Source of the DNA: Xestospongia muta
Taxonomy: Eukaryota; Porifera; Demospongiae; Haplosclerida; Petrosiidae
Assembly (NCBI GenBank): GCA_963693285.1
Contig: OY848929.1
Coordinates: 3,102,501 to 3,166,500, forward strand
Length of the DNA: 64,000 bases
Direction of reading: 5' to 3'
A program made the translations under genes and the position numbers. This document shows positions 37,987 to 49,471 of this stretch, in pieces. The notes under the pieces are model-generated. The model was not told the DNA's origin, ran no database searches, and worked only from the letters and a program-made list of their open reading frames with translations. The number at the start of each line of letters is the position of its first letter. The first letter of the stretch is position 1.

Positions 37987-39043
37987 CTGGAAGAACAAGA
38001 ATCATTATCTGTGATTGTAATTGAGTCCATCACTATGTAATAGATTATGTTACCATGTCATATGATAATCTACAAGACAAATGCTTTGTCAAAACTGGAC
38101 ATTATCTAGTATATTATATAAAGCTGAATATAACAAGAAAGAGAACACAACAAAATTATGTGAGAAAATGTTTACTTTCTTAATTATCTGCCTATGTTGA
38201 CAGTGATACATAAAAGATATAAAATGTATATGTGTAATATTTAATACCTGTAGATATAGTAATGTCAGATATCATTGAATAGAATGAAGTATTTAGGAGT
38301 AGTGTGATAAATAGACACAAATAAATCAAAGAGCAAAATTAAAGTTGACTGTTCCATTATCTGTAGTCTACAGAAGATTACAGCCTGTAATATTGATAAA
38401 ACATTGCACAACATTTTACAGACCAGACTCTTACAAACATTCCACAGACTAGTTACAGTATACAAACTCCAGTCTGTTCCTACTGACATAGAAGGTGTGT
38501 AGTTTTGGCTAACTAATTGTACAAAGTTAGTAGAGATCTGTGATACATAGAGAGAAAACACAACAGTAATTATAACACAGTCTTATATATTTATATATTC
38601 TACAAACATACGTTAAGTTATTCATAAAACACTATTGGTTTTAGATAAGACATAGGCAGTAACAAAAATACACTACTAAATGTAGGCAATTACAAGATGG
38701 GATGAGGTTGTTGCAAAACATAACACTAAGACTCTATAAAAGGGAGGGTATACTTGTTCTATATGCAGCGGACTGACTCTAAGCTAATAATTTATAACAA
38801 AATATGAGGTAGGCAGTCTAGTACATTTTGCATAGAGCATGCTATTAGGTTATAAAGTACTTTTCAACAATTCACCCTTGCCCACTGAGTGAGCTGTAAA
38901 GGCAAGTTCTGTACCATACATGCACCAGACCTATACTATATGCTATTAACAAGAATGCTAAGTTGTAATGTGTACTTCAAGGCACATTCCATATAGTATA
39001 TGTATGCACACCAACTCAAGTAAAATTAAAAGCTCTATAAAAG

Positions 39044-39253
39044 CTAAGAATAAGGCTTGGGTCTTAATGCATGCATGTACATATATTTGTGATTACAGTT
39101 ACTCTGACCAAATTTGTGACTGTCCTTTTTGTAGGCAGTACAGGTTTTGCTGGGATCTTTGTAGTGCAAAATATCAGAAATATTTTCACTGCCGGGATCA
39201 TCCATCATCTTGTTGGAGAAACAGAATACCAACATCAGTAAAGACATTATTCC
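39044..39253 (-). CDS. C/D exon-like unit, copy 1
   Basis: The minus strand opens after acceptor-like gtctttac-tgatgttggtattctg and reads MLVFCFSNKMMDDPG then HYKDPSKTCTAY and HKFGQSNCNHKY. It combines a C-type start with the D-type string seen separately at 60.1-60.3 kb. A possible donor is gtaactg, just inside GGTCAGA. The acceptor here is ttac rather than the ttcag of copy 2, so this copy may be damaged. Function unknown. Confidence 0.35.
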   Translation of the reverse strand, partial: GIMSLLMLVFCFSNKMMDDPGSENISDILHYKDPSKTCTAYKKDSHKFGQSNCNHKYMYMHALRPKPYS

Positions 39254-39333
39254 ACACATGTTTTATCAAAAAGCTATATCATAAGTAAATTTGAAATAAC
39301 ATCCACTATCATTAAATGTTAGATGTAACTTAC

Positions 39334-39396
39334 ATGACGTCGATGATACTAAAGGAGTCCAGGGAGATATAAATAGTCTGTGATACAGAGCAGCAA
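39334..39396 (-). CDS. A-type exon, 63 nt
   Basis: Acceptor tttctatag, body TTGCTGCTCTGTATCACAGA..., donor gtaagtta. 63 nt is a multiple of three, and the open frame contains SLDSFSIIDV. Contains tccctggactcctttag, a near match to the complement of part of the 60-nt exons. Identical copies are at 42,270-42,332 (left) and 60,957-61,019 (right). Confidence 0.45.
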
Positions 39397-40874
39397 CTAT
39401 AGAAAGGAAAGAAAATATATTATTATAATATAGTAGTTCAAAGGTTTGAAGGCTAATTTGGACAAAGTGAACACAGTGGATGTAGCAACATAATAGGTAA
39501 GGACACAGGTAACTTGTAGGGATAAAATGATATCTAGAGTAAGGGACAGAGGATAGAACGGTTCTTCAGATACAGTGAACTTAAAAACATAACAGATAAT
39601 AATAAACAAATATATAATGACGGCTACATTAGGGTATAGTCGATATAACAGGACATGTACTTGTATAATTATTCTTGTCATAATACAAGATATGAACTAC
39701 TAATGATACGCAGTACTAAATGTAGGCAACTACAAGATGGGATGAACTTGTTGAAAAACTTAACTCTAAGACTCCTAGAGAAGGAGGATATGCTTGTACT
39801 ATAATCAGCAGACTGGTGGCTCTAAGCTAATGATTTATAAATTAACAAAATATTGGCTAGGTACTCTAGTACATTTTATATAGTGAATGCTATTATGTTA
39901 TACAGTAGTTTTCAACCACTCTAAATGCCAGTTCTATACTGTATGCACCAGACCTACACTATATGCTATTAACAAGAATGCTAAGTCATAAACATATTAT
40001 GTTTGTACTTCAAGTCTCATTCCATATAGTATCTATGTATGCACGAACTTAAGTAAAATTAAAAGCTAAGAAAAAGGCTTGGCAGTTAATGCATCCATGT
40101 ACATATATTTGTGATTACAGTTACTCTGACCAAATTTGTGTCCGTATTTTTGTAGGCAGTACAGCTTTGTTTCTGCTGGCATCTTTTGGTACAAAATGTC
40201 CTATCAGATCTTCAGTAATAGATACTATATATATTATAGGGTGAACAAATTAATAATAATTAATCTACAACATCTGATCTTACAAACTGTTATCAGAAAA
40301 TAGTCACTTTCCAGATTATCATCTTTTGCAGAAACGGAATACCAACATCACTATAGAAATAGTTAAAAAGATGTTACTGCACAACACAGGAACGTAGATA
40401 TGAAAGATTTCGTTCGGTAATTAAGTTTCATGATGGGCGTTAACTTTTTAAAAATAAAATTTTGTTAATTAATCGAATGACCTGCTATATACGAAGTCTT
40501 TGGCAACGTCTGTTAGTGAAATACAATCAAGTTTTTCTTTGTGGACAATGTACCATAATGTGGTTTAGTCGTACCTGTGTCAAAATATTATTCGTAAATA
40601 TGACTTCACACTCCTGAGAGAACTAAAGATCTCTCTTACATCTACAATATATGAACTTACAAACTGTTATCAGAAATATTGTCACAGCCTGGATCATCAT
40701 CGTTGTTGCAGAAACAAAATAGCAACATCACTATAGAAATAGTTTACAAGATATTATTGCACAACAATTATCAGAGAACTATTATCATAATAAGTTTGTA
40801 ATAACATCAGAGAACCATATCATAAGTAAATTTGTAATAACATCCATTATCATTAAATGTTAGATATAACTTAC

Positions 40875-40935
40875 AAGATGTCGATGATACCAAAAGAGTC
40901 CAGGGAGGTAGATAGTCTGTTATATAGAGCAGCAA
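40875..40935 (-). CDS. A-type exon, 61 nt
   Basis: Acceptor tttgtag, body TTGCTGCTCTATATAACAGA..., end ATCGACATCTT, donor gtaagtta. Two bases shorter than the 63-nt version, so its length is not a multiple of three and inclusion would change frame. Contains TCCCTGGACTCTTTT. Confidence 0.4.
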
Positions 40936-41979
40936 CTACAAAAAATAAAGAAAGTGCATTATTTTTATATGGTAGTCCCTACTCACCATCGAAAGAACAT
41001 ATACAATATACTAATAATATTAGAGAACACAACAAAATTATGTGAGAAAATGTTTACTTTCTTAATTATCTGCCTATGTTGACAGTGATACATAAAAGAT
41101 ATAAAATGTATATGTGTAATATTTAATACCTGTAGATATAGTAATGTCAGATATCATTGAATAGAATGAAGTGTTTATGAGTAATGTGATAAATACACAC
41201 AAATAAATCAAAGAGTAAGACTAAAGTTGACTGACCTATTATCTGTAGTCTACAGAAGATTACAGCCTGTAATATTGATAAAACATTGCACAACATTTTA
41301 CAGACCTGAATCTTACAAATATTCCACAGACCAGTGACAGTAGTCTGTTCCTACTGACATAGAAGGTGTGAAGTTTTGGCTAACTAATTGTACAAAGTTA
41401 GTAGAGATCTGTGATACATAGAGAGAAAACACAACAGTAATTATAACACAGTCTTACATATTCTACAAAAATACGTTAGTTGTTCATAAAACACTATTGG
41501 TTTTAGATAAGACATAGGCAGTAAGGGAATATACTACTTCATAGATGTGTCACATACATATAAAAGGCTGGAGGGAAAATAATTTACTACTAATGATACA
41601 AAACTACACTACTAAATGTAGGCAATTACAAGATGGGACGAGGTTGTTGCAAAACATAACACTAAGACTCCTAAAAAGGGAGGGTATACTTGTTCTATAT
41701 GCAGCAGACTGACTCTAAGCTAATAATTTATAACAAAATATCAGGAAGGCAGTCTAGTACATTTTACATAGAGCATGCTATTAGGTTATAGAGTACTTAT
41801 CAACAATTCACCCTTGCCCACTGAGTGAGCTGTAAAGGCAAGTTCTGTACCATACATGCACCAGACCTATACTATATGCTATTAACAAGAATGCTAAGTT
41901 GTAATGTGTACTTCAAGGCACATTCCATATAGTATATGTATGCACACCAACTCAAGTAAAATTAAAAGCTCTATAAAAG

Positions 41980-42174
41980 CTAAGAATAAGGCTTGGGTCT
42001 TAATGCATGCATGTACATATATTTGTGATTACAGTTACTCTGACCAAATTTGTGATTGTCCTTTTTGTAGGCAGTACAGGTTTTGCTGGGATCTTTGTAG
42101 TGCAAAATATCAGAAATATTTTCACTGCCGGGATCATCCATCATCTTGTTGGAGAAACAGAATACCAACATCAC
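41980..42174 (-). CDS. C/D exon-like unit, copy 2
   Basis: As at 39,044-39,253, but with a better acceptor (gtcttcag). Nearly identical to the plus-strand unit at 61,116-61,309. No family recognised; two cysteines sit in CTAY and SNCNHKY. Confidence 0.4.
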   Translation of the reverse strand: MMLVFCFSNKMMDDPGSENISDILHYKDPSKTCTAYKKDNHKFGQSNCNHKYMYMHALRPKPYS

Positions 42175-42269
42175 TGAAGACATTATTCCACACAAGTTTT
42201 ATCAAAAAGCTATATCATAAGTAAATTTGAAATAACATCCACTATCAATAAATGTTAGATGTAACTTAC

Positions 42270-42332
42270 ATGACGTCGATGATACTAAAGGAGTCCAGGG
42301 AGATATAGATAGTCTGTGATACAGAGCAGCAA
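42270..42332 (-). CDS. A-type exon, 63 nt, copy 2
   Basis: Same unit as 39,334-39,396 with intact acceptor and donor. Confidence 0.45.
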
Positions 42333-43221
42333 CTATAGAAAAGAAAGAAAATATATTATTATAATATAGTAGTTCAAAGGTTTGAAGGCTAATTTGGACA
42401 AAGTGAACACAGTGGATGTAGCAACATAATAGGTAAGGACACAGGTAACTTGTAGGGATAAAATGATATCTAGAGTAAAGGACAGAGGATAGAACAGTTC
42501 TTCAGATACAGTGAACTTAAAAACATAACAGATAAATATAAACAAATAAAGAATGACAGCTACATCAGGGTATAGTCGATATAACAGTACATGTACTTGT
42601 ATAATTATTCTTGTCATAATACAAGATATGAACTACTAATGATACACAGTACTAAATGTAGGCAATTACAAGATGGGATGAACTTGTTGAAAAACTAACT
42701 ATAAGATTCCTAGAGAAGGAGGATATGCTTGTACTATAATCAGCAGACTGGTGGCTCTAAGCTAATGATTTATAAATTAACAAAATATTGGCTAGGTACT
42801 CTAGTACTTTTTATATAGTAAATGCTATTATGTTATAGAGTAGTTTTCAACAGTTAACCACTCTAAAGGCAAATTCTATACTGTATATGCACCAGACCTA
42901 CTATTAACAAGAATGCTAAGTCATAAACATATTATGTTTGTACTTCAAGTCTCATTCCATATAGTATCTATGTATGCACAAACTTAAGTAAAATTAAAAG
43001 CTAAGAAAAAGGCTTGGCAGTTAATGCATCCATCTACATATTTGTGATTACAGTTACTCTGACCAAATTTGTGACCATCATTTTCGTAGGCAGTACAGCT
43101 TTGTTTCTGCTGGCATCTTTGTGGTACAAAATGTCCTATCAGATCTTCAGTAATAGATACTATATATATAATTATAGAAGGAACAAATTAATAATAATTA
43201 ATCTACAACATCTGATCTTAC

Positions 43222-43288
43222 AAACTGTTATCAGAAAATAGTCACTTTCCAGATTATCATCTTTTGCAGAAACGGAATACCAACATCA
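43222..43288 (-). CDS. C-type exon, 67 nt
   Basis: Acceptor ctatttctatag and donor gtaaga as in the 70-nt version. A small deletion after TTCTGCAA puts TGA in the frame open in the 70-nt version. Copies at 40,284-40,350 and 60,001-60,067. Confidence 0.35.
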
Positions 43289-43598
43289 CTATAGAAATAG
43301 TTAAAAAGATGTTACTGCACAACACAGGAACGTAGACATGAAAGATTTCGTTCGGTAATTAAGTTTCATGATGGGCGTTAACTTTTTAAAAATAAAATTT
43401 TGTTAATTAATCGAATGACCTGCTATATACGAAGTCTTTGGCAACGTCTGTTAGTGAAATACAATCAAGTTTTTCTTTGAGGACAAAGTACCATGATGTG
43501 GTTTAGTCGTACCTGTGTCAAAATATTATTCGTAAATATGACTTCACACTCCTGAGAGAACTAAAGATCTCTCTTACATCTACAATATATGAACTTAC

Positions 43599-43668
43599 AA
43601 ACTGTTATCAGAAATATTGTCACAGTCTGGATCATCATTTTTGTTGCAGTAACAAAATAGCAACATCA
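43599..43668 (-). CDS. C-type exon, 70 nt
   Basis: Acceptor ctatttctatag, body TGATGTTGCTATTTTGTTAC..., end AACAGTTT, donor gtaagtt. One frame reads MLLFCYCNKNDDPDCDNISDNS, open throughout, shown here only as the longest frame. Function unknown. Copies at 40,661-40,730 and 59,621-59,690. Confidence 0.4.
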
Positions 43669-43792
43669 CTATAGAAATAGTTTACAAGATATTATTGCAC
43701 AACAATTATCAGAGAACTATTATCATAATAAGTTTGTAATAACATCAATTTTTAATAACATCCATTATCATTAAATGTTAGATATAACTTAC

Positions 43793-43853
43793 AAGATGTC
43801 GATGATACCAAAAGAGTCCAGGGAGGTAGATAGTCTGTTATATAGAGCAGCAA
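43793..43853 (-). CDS. A-type exon, 61 nt, copy 2
   Basis: Same unit as 40,875-40,935; mirrored at 59,436-59,496. Confidence 0.4.
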
Positions 43854-43960
43854 CTACAGAAAATAAAGAAAATGTATTATTCTTATACGGTAGTCCTTAC
43901 TCACCATCGAAAGAACATATACTCAAATATACTAATATATGTTATCAGGTATAACTTACC

Positions 43961-43964
<4 letters not shown>

Positions 43965-44005
<41 letters not shown>

Positions 44006-44084
44006 CACACACACACACATACATATATATCACACACACACGCGCGCGCACACACTCTCTCTCTCTCTCTCTTTATATATATGC
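43965..44084. repeat. Compound microsatellite (TA, AC, GC, TC)
   Basis: Consecutive TA, AC, short CG and TC runs. Open frames over this stretch are simple-repeat translations. Mirrored at about 59,207-59,323. Confidence 0.95.
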
Positions 44085-45290
44085 ATATATGTGTAAAATA
44101 ATGACATTAATTTCGGTGACATTTTATATACAACTCACAGCTGTATAGTGGTGGTATGTATATATGTAGTTAACAGATCACCAATAATATTATAATATAG
44201 TAATTATAAAGAGAAGAGAAGTGATCATTAGCTGGATGTACAACATGTCAATCTTACAACAAAAATGAGAGGATAATAGGTTATATATATGCATATATTC
44301 AGTAATGCACTATATAAAAAAGGTTCACAAGAAGAGCTTTTATGATACAAATACAAATTTGAGAGAAGAAAATAAATAGGTTGGTACTAAATAAAGATAC
44401 TTGACTGATTTTATTCTCACTTGCTGTATTCTACCAAATATACTGGTTACCAAATTCCATATATTACACAGAAAAGTACTAATCGGGTATTGTGTTTATA
44501 AATGATTTGATGACAGGCTTAGTTTTCAAGTCTGTCAATCCAAGGGCTAAAAGTGAATCAAAACTCACTGAGTACAAACGCTAAGTGGGACAAGCTAAAT
44601 ATACTGACACACATGGATACTGTTACTCTGACCGTATTTGTTACTCCTGTCTTCCAGTTTTGTAGTAGCCAGGAAAAGCTTTGCCTCAGTATTTGCTGCC
44701 CTATCAGAATGACTTGACTGCATAGACTTCAGTTCCTTCTTTTGGTCTTGCTAAACAGTTAAAATCCTAATGGACCAGTTGCTAAAATGAATCAATAGCA
44801 TTATTTTCTACTACAAAATTGGCACCACTAGAATGGCTAGTCGAACTGAGCATGCCCAGTTGATCATCAAGATCGTGCCATGATAGTAACAACAATATAA
44901 CTCCCTATATGTAATCTAGTACACAATGAAGATTGTCTGTCTGAATGTAAGTTTATTAAGCACACATATATGAAGCCCTGCCATTGTACAGAAGCATGCC
45001 ATCATCTTGTTACAATGGGTGGAGTTATTGAGTCTATATTGACTAGCATTTGGACCAACTGAGCCACATATCCCAGGAAACCATATTGTTTAAGTATTCT
45101 TCCAAACGGACAAAAGTTTAAACATTTATGCATGATTTACAATGGTCAGAAAAGTCCTCTTCTTGTCAACTTTTTTGGTGTAGTGCATTACAGCCTAGTC
45201 ACTAATTTATTGTTTGTACATGTACATGTACATAATATAAACATTACACATATTAGTGATATATCATAATTATATGTTATTGTATCATTA
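44085..45290. other. No recognisable gene
   Basis: Shared with the right arm (about 57,990-59,200). A D-like string is at about 44,625-44,720 (gttactctgaccgtatttg), a diverged relative of the sequence near 60.1 kb. No clear exon structure. Confidence 0.5.
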
Positions 45291-45296
45291 CAATAG

Positions 45297-45524
45297 AAAG
45301 TCACTGGTGATACTGCTGTGACTTCTTTGACACTAGAAGCTTCCATAGATCCCAAACCTGTTGTAGGTGATCCTCGTGTTCAATGTACATTTTTTGTACT
45401 GGTTAATGAGGGTCAAATACCATGTGGTCCTTTAAAGACTATTGCTTTTTTGAAGAGCCTCTGTGGTATCTATTCTCTTATTAATAGTGATCTTTACCAC
45501 TTTATTTGTAATTATTGTGTATAG
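45297..45524 (+). CDS. Exon upstream of the PHR zinc stretch, not recognised
   Basis: Acceptor attacaatag, then KVTGDTAVTSLTLEASIDPK and PVVGDPRVQCTFFVLVNEGQ in one open frame to 45,522. Duplicated in the right arm (57,752-57,979), and partly in the inner copy (about 55,500-55,700). Probably the same ligase gene, judged by position only. Confidence 0.5.
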   Translation, partial: KVTGDTAVTSLTLEASIDPKPVVGDPRVQCTFFVLVNEGQIPCGPLKTIAFLKSLCGIYSLINSDLYHFICNYCV

Positions 45525-45601
45525 TATAATATGAATATTTAATAAGTTGTGCTAATAATAATCTATGAATTATATTATATTATATTATGTCCTATCTCTA
45601 G

Positions 45602-45731
45602 TCTGTACTTAAAAGATCAATTGAAGGATTATGCTAACTCAGCTATTGGACAAGTTGTATTACTTTTAACAAAGATCAATGAAGAAGCTAGTAATGCAGA
45701 TCCTGGAATGTATTCCCATAGTAATAGCTGA
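45602..45731 (+). CDS. Second exon-like piece of the PHR fragment
   Basis: Acceptor cctatctctag, then LYLKDQLKDYANSAIGQ and VVLLLTKINEEASNADPGM to a stop. Protein-like composition, family unassigned. Followed by a TC microsatellite at 45,757-45,782. Confidence 0.4.
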
Positions 45732-45755
45732 TATGATGCATACAAGTAACATCTT

Positions 45756-45756
<1 letters not shown>

Positions 45757-45788
<32 letters not shown>

Positions 45789-45800
45789 TGCACACACATA
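45757..45800. repeat. TC/CA microsatellite
   Basis: A TC run followed by short CA units. The mirrored GA/TG run is at 57,478-57,521. Confidence 0.9.
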
Positions 45801-46780
45801 TACAGTCTGGCTATGTTTAGCTTCTCTGTGTGTCATTGATGAAGAAGATATTGTTGCTATCTTCTCAGGATAATGGCTACGAGAATATAGCAAAACTCAG
45901 TTGAGGAATGCATGAGGAAGAGAATTATTTATGACAATGTTATTCTTGTCCTTTTAGCCTCTATGTGACAATCATGATGATGGTGAAACTAAAGCTCCTA
46001 TATCATGTAATCATTGTGGTAACTTGTGTGGAGAATGCGATCATGTACTGCATTATCACAAACGTACTGATAACTAATGTGAGTGACAATGACCTCCACT
46101 TCTATTCAGATGTTCAAAGAATAATCTGTTAAATTTGATCTTCATGAAGGTATGGTCATATCAAACCCTACTTGGCTATATCATTCTTAGGTGAATCTTG
46201 TACTTTGAATGGATTGGTCGAATTCAATTACACTGTAGGAGGTAAGTAAATAGAGTTTAAATATTCACTGACAATTGCCATGGCAAAATATATGCACATC
46301 CTAAGGAGCCCACTTTATTATAGCAACTAATTGATATTAATTGATTGATAATTACCATAGCAACAGTATCCATGACAACACTGACTATCTATATTACAGG
46401 TGGAGGTAAACGTGCCTATAGGTTCTGTAGTACTATCAGTAATACTGGTCTTTTATCTATTAGTAATGTTTGTGGTGATCTTGAGTGTCAAGTGAGAGCT
46501 ACGTCTGTCTGTGATAGGCTGCTGTCTCTTATAGAGTTATAAAGGGATGGATTTCTATTTTAAACAGAGTAATAGATTTATAGACGATTGTACAGAGAGA
46601 AAGGAAAGGTATAGATAAGTAGTTAGTATTTCTATGTACTATTATCTAGCAATATATTGAACAGTTATATCTCTCTGATTGACCTGACAAAAATGTCCTG
46701 AAAGAAGTTGATAAGGAAAGAAGTACAACACTACTGTTTGCATTAAAATACCTCATTTTTTTGATATTATTAATGTGATG

Positions 46781-46782
<2 letters not shown>

Positions 46783-46848
<66 letters not shown>
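46783..46848. repeat. TA microsatellite
   Basis: About 30 TA units; the mirrored copy at 56,453-56,487 is about half as long, so the arms differ here. Confidence 0.95.
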
Positions 46849-46850
<2 letters not shown>

Positions 46851-46872
46851 CTACTGTGAATATTCTTTTAGC

Positions 46873-46944
46873 TTCCCTTTATTGTGTAAGTTGGCTACTA
46901 GTCATAAGGGTTGGAAGATTCTCATAGTACCTAATAATGACAAT
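46873..46944 (+). CDS. Truncated exon at the arm boundary
   Basis: Acceptor tattcttttag, then LLCKLATSHKGWKILIVPN; similarity to the right arm stops at 46,944 in mid-exon. The right-arm copy (56,238-56,430) continues as EQYKVVCKLDKLKN. Family unassigned. Confidence 0.4.
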
Positions 46945-47394
46945 AGTTCAAACATTTAATGCATGACGTTAGTTGAAACATTATAAATATAAACCACATC
47001 AATATAACAAAGATACTAATTATAATTGACACAAATAATCACAGTATCATTGATGTACACGCCTCTGATGTCTATATTTTACAGTTATGTTTGTAGAATG
47101 TGGTGTAATCAATGACAAAGATCACCACATATTAAGTCTATGAAGTTGACTTTCTTTAAATTATACCATCTAGAAATATATTAAGAGGATGACCACTTAA
47201 TAATAATTGCTGAGTAGTCCCAATAAAGTCACAGGATCAGGGAAAAGAATGTGAGACATTGCATACCTCCATTATAAGCTGATACTGCTACTATAGACAA
47301 TCCTGTGTTTTAATCTGTAAATTAAGAAAAGATATATCGAGAATAATGTTTATTAAAAAAATGTGAGATTTGAATATTATTATGTCATGCCCGC
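46945..47394. other. No recognisable gene
   Basis: AT-rich with no open stretch or repeat of note. Confidence 0.5.
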
Positions 47395-47613
47395 TTGGTA
47401 TACTACGAATCTGGAAGTCGAAGAATTAAATACCACTTGCGAGCACATAGTCAGTTATTCTCATTTACATTTCATGTGAGAAATCAAGGAGATATGAGAG
47501 TGATCTCTCTTGGTAGCTATTTTTATTGTGGGTGTGCTAAAAGAAGCATTAGCTCCACCTTCCTTATATCACATGACCTGCAGCTCCAAAAACAAAGAAC
47601 TGTTGCTGCTTAG
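47395..47613 (+). CDS. Open stretch, unrecognised
   Basis: Reads YYESGSRRIKYHLRAHSQLF then SFTFHVRNQGDMRVISLGSY. Local composition is less AT-biased than its flanks. No convincing acceptor or family; may be chance. Confidence 0.25.
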   Translation: MVYYESGSRRIKYHLRAHSQLFSFTFHVRNQGDMRVISLGSYFYCGCAKRSISSTFLISHDLQLQKQRTVAA

Positions 47614-47722
47614 AGATGACTTAGCTGGCTCAGAGTCAACCTTTTAGTAAGTATATAGCCAAAATGTACAATGAAATAGCTATTTGACTAGTATGTATAG
47701 TAATTTATGATTTATATTTTAG

Positions 47723-47894
47723 GCTTCCCGTCTCAGAGATACAAAAAAGGTGATACATGGTTTTGTAATTTTTCTGATATGGTCAGAGATTATATATTAA
47801 TGATTTGCAATTACCAATTTTATGATGAAACCATTAAATGGTTACATCAGTCAAATCATGTAGGAGATGACAGTCATTATCTAACTAGTGGGTG
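47723..47894 (+). CDS. Exon-like, unrecognised
   Basis: Acceptor tttatattttag and donor gtaaga flank a fully open frame: FPSQRYKKGDTWFCNFSDMV then DETIKWLHQSNHVGDD. Tryptophans and cysteines are well spread. No family recognised. Its exit phase does not match the entry phase that keeps 47,947-48,021 open. Confidence 0.45.
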
Positions 47895-47946
47895 GTAAGA
47901 ATTTAATAGCATACTTAGTATTGAATACCTTGTTGAAAAACATTAG

Positions 47947-48021
47947 CACCTGGTGAGAGTCTCTCTGTGTCTGACCAATTGCTTGTCATGAATTCTGATG
48001 GACAACGCCCTGTTCTGGGGA
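47947..48021 (+). CDS. Exon-like, 75 nt, possible bulb-lectin start
   Basis: Acceptor aaaacattag and donor gtaagtatt. The open frame reads PGESLSVSDQLLVMNSDGQR. The pattern GxSLSxxDxLxSxxGxxxxVL resembles the first strand of bulb-type (mannose-binding) lectin domains, but no QxDGNLVLY continuation was found, so the assignment is weak. Confidence 0.35.
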
Positions 48022-49020
48022 GTAAGTATTGAAAATGTCATACAACAATAACAAACCTGCATTTAGTTGGTGGTGAAATGAGGTTATGTATCTCAAGTAT
48101 TATTCATTTCAGAATTTAAAAATTAGCTTAGAATGTTGTGTGATAATACATGTTTGTGTACCTCGACTGATGTATACCACATACAACTTTATTCATACGA
48201 ATGTAAATTTGATTATTGTAAATATTATTTTATGCGGTTATTCTTTTGTGCGGTTTTACATAACGAATATGTAAGTGAAAACATAGATCTCTGATGACAA
48301 TTAATGCACGTTGGTGCTAGCATACCTGCCTATTTCAGCTCTTGTCTTCTCACAGTAAGCCTGCCGCTCCGTCTTTCTCCGCTTAGGCCTAGCTTCTGTT
48401 AACGTACGTACCTCATCATTTGCGAGCGTAATAGAGCGTTCACTGATTGATGACGATCAATCTGTTGGATCTGAAAGAAACTCTCCAACATCCTGTGGAG
48501 CATTTCTCTTGAGATAGTTCAGTTCTGGCCAAATACACCACGTGCTTTGTTGCAATGAAAATGGGTGTGGCATTTGCGTGTGCAAATTAATGCGGATGTT
48601 AAAATGTGCGATTGCCCTAAAAACGCACGTTTATATAGCACGATTAAAATCATCGCACAAATAAGCCGATATACGGTAGAAGCCCGAATATCACCATTTG
48701 ATGTTGGATGGATAGTATGATGAGTGATGCAGTGCAATAAAACAATAAAGATTGTGTTTTCATCTGTAGATTCTGCTATACAATGCTAAACTCTTGCTTA
48801 GGTTATAAGGACTCAATCACTATCACATTGTATATATTACAAATAATTAGTACATTTTTAGGTATACTGTAACATCCATGCTATGGGAATGGAGTGATAA
48901 CATAATAATTACCTAAATTCACTTTTTATGCATTAGATGGGAAGAATGTTATGGCTGTATAGTCGTAAAAGGACTCAAAATCACAAGTAAATGTTAATTG
49001 TTTCCTATTCACTCAACAAG
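48022..49020. other. No firm gene
   Basis: On the minus strand 48,420-48,480 has an acceptor-like tttctttcag, then IQQIDRHQSVNALLRSQMM and a GTACGT donor; on its own this is too little to call. The 48,340-48,450 segment is less AT-rich than its surroundings. Otherwise nothing. Confidence 0.4.
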
Positions 49021-49136
49021 ATGTATTCAAGCTTGCTCATATCAATTCCACTCAACCTGATGTATCATTCGTTTTCCATCTACTTCCCTTGGATATTCAT
49101 CCTTGTCCACAAGTGGATACTCTGTTAACACTTTGA
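49021..49136 (+). CDS. Exon-like, unrecognised
   Basis: Pyrimidine-rich acceptor ending caacaag, then VFKLAHINSTQPDVSF and VFHLLPLDIHPCPQVDTL to a stop. Clearly protein-like. No family recognised; may join 49,472-49,611. Confidence 0.45.
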
Positions 49137-49471
49137 AACAAGGTACTGCAATCTTCCCCTCAATTCCAGAAAGTTGGAATGTTCCACCAGAACAACAAAA
49201 TGTTGTCATGATTTATTACATTTTTGTCATCTTTAGGCAGAGGGAAAATGTGCGTGGGTGTATATAATTTCAACTCACTGACACAACATCACTCACTGTG
49301 GGAAAACGTCCTAACTCTTGTTTGAGTACCTATCTCTACAATATATAGGTTATCTGTATCTCTGTACTTGATAAAGAACAATCAATCCTTAGGACAGGAT
49401 AAAAGGAGAATATTGAAACAAATAGTCCCATATGACAATGTTACTTGATCTTTATGCATGAATATATGTAG

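Larger units (their letters stand above)
38140..41035. repeat. ~2.9-kb tandem block, copy 1 (left arm only)
   Basis: 38,146-41,035 repeats at 41,036-43,930 with a typical offset of 2,936 bp; both begin cacaacaaaattatgtgag. On the minus strand it holds exon-like units: A type 39,334-39,396 (63 nt) and 40,875-40,935 (61 nt); C type 40,284-40,350 (67 nt) and 40,661-40,730 (70 nt); and the long C/D unit inside 39,044-39,259. The right arm has only one copy of the block. Confidence 0.9.
41036..43930. repeat. ~2.9-kb tandem block, copy 2 (left arm)
   Basis: Second copy of the block. It is the one that matches the single right-arm copy; for example the TSLKTLF and SSVMLVF variants are shared with the right arm and differ from copy 1. 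Minus-strand exon-like units: A 42,270-42,332 and 43,793-43,853; C 43,222-43,288 and 43,599-43,668; C/D inside 41,980-42,195. Confidence 0.9.
45297..46541 (+). pseudogene. MYCBP2: PHR-family (MYCBP2/Highwire) ligase fragment, left arm
   Basis: Five exon-like pieces in order. The last three match the zinc-rich stretch just upstream of the RING of PHR E3 ligases. 45,958-46,078 reads LCDNHDDG then CNHCGNLCGECDHVLHYH. 46,110-46,252 reads MFKE, stop, SVKFDLHEG, then after a one-base shift GHIKPYLAISFLG and GLVEFNYTVGG. 46,400-46,541 reads YRFCSTISNTGLLSIS then NVCGDLECQ. Lesions: TAA at 46,075-46,077, TAA at 46,122-46,124, a one-base loss near 46,151. The join 46,252/46,400 is in phase. After VCDRLL the match ends at a stop, and the RING is missing. 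Family recognition is from memory of PHR proteins. Confidence 0.75.
35700..46944. repeat. Left arm of a large imperfect inverted duplication
   Basis: The sequence matches the reverse complement of about 56,349-64,000 throughout. For 41.0-46.9 kb mirrored positions sum to about 103,275-103,290; left of about 38.1 kb they sum to 100,407 because the left arm has one additional ~2.9-kb block. The inner boundary is sharp: similarity stops at 46,944 after cctaataatgac. The outer end is not visible because the right arm runs off the window; the partner of 64,000 is about 36,407. Confidence 0.95.

Noticed and set aside
38968..39288. 106-codon open stretch on the plus strand (also at 41,904 and mirrored at 61,065)
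   Set aside because: It is antisense to the exon-like units with splice sites, and its composition (long C/H/K/Y runs) looks like a shadow.
39397..39681. 94-codon hydrophobic open stretch (also 42,333 and 60,672)
   Set aside because: Looks like a membrane protein but is AT-rich sequence rich in I, F, Y and L, overlaps an A-type exon boundary and has no conserved motif.
43872..44148. Two overlapping open stretches
   Set aside because: Translations of TA, AC and TC microsatellites.
48519..48737. 72-codon open stretch on the minus strand
   Set aside because: No splice signals, no motif and a codon make-up like chance.
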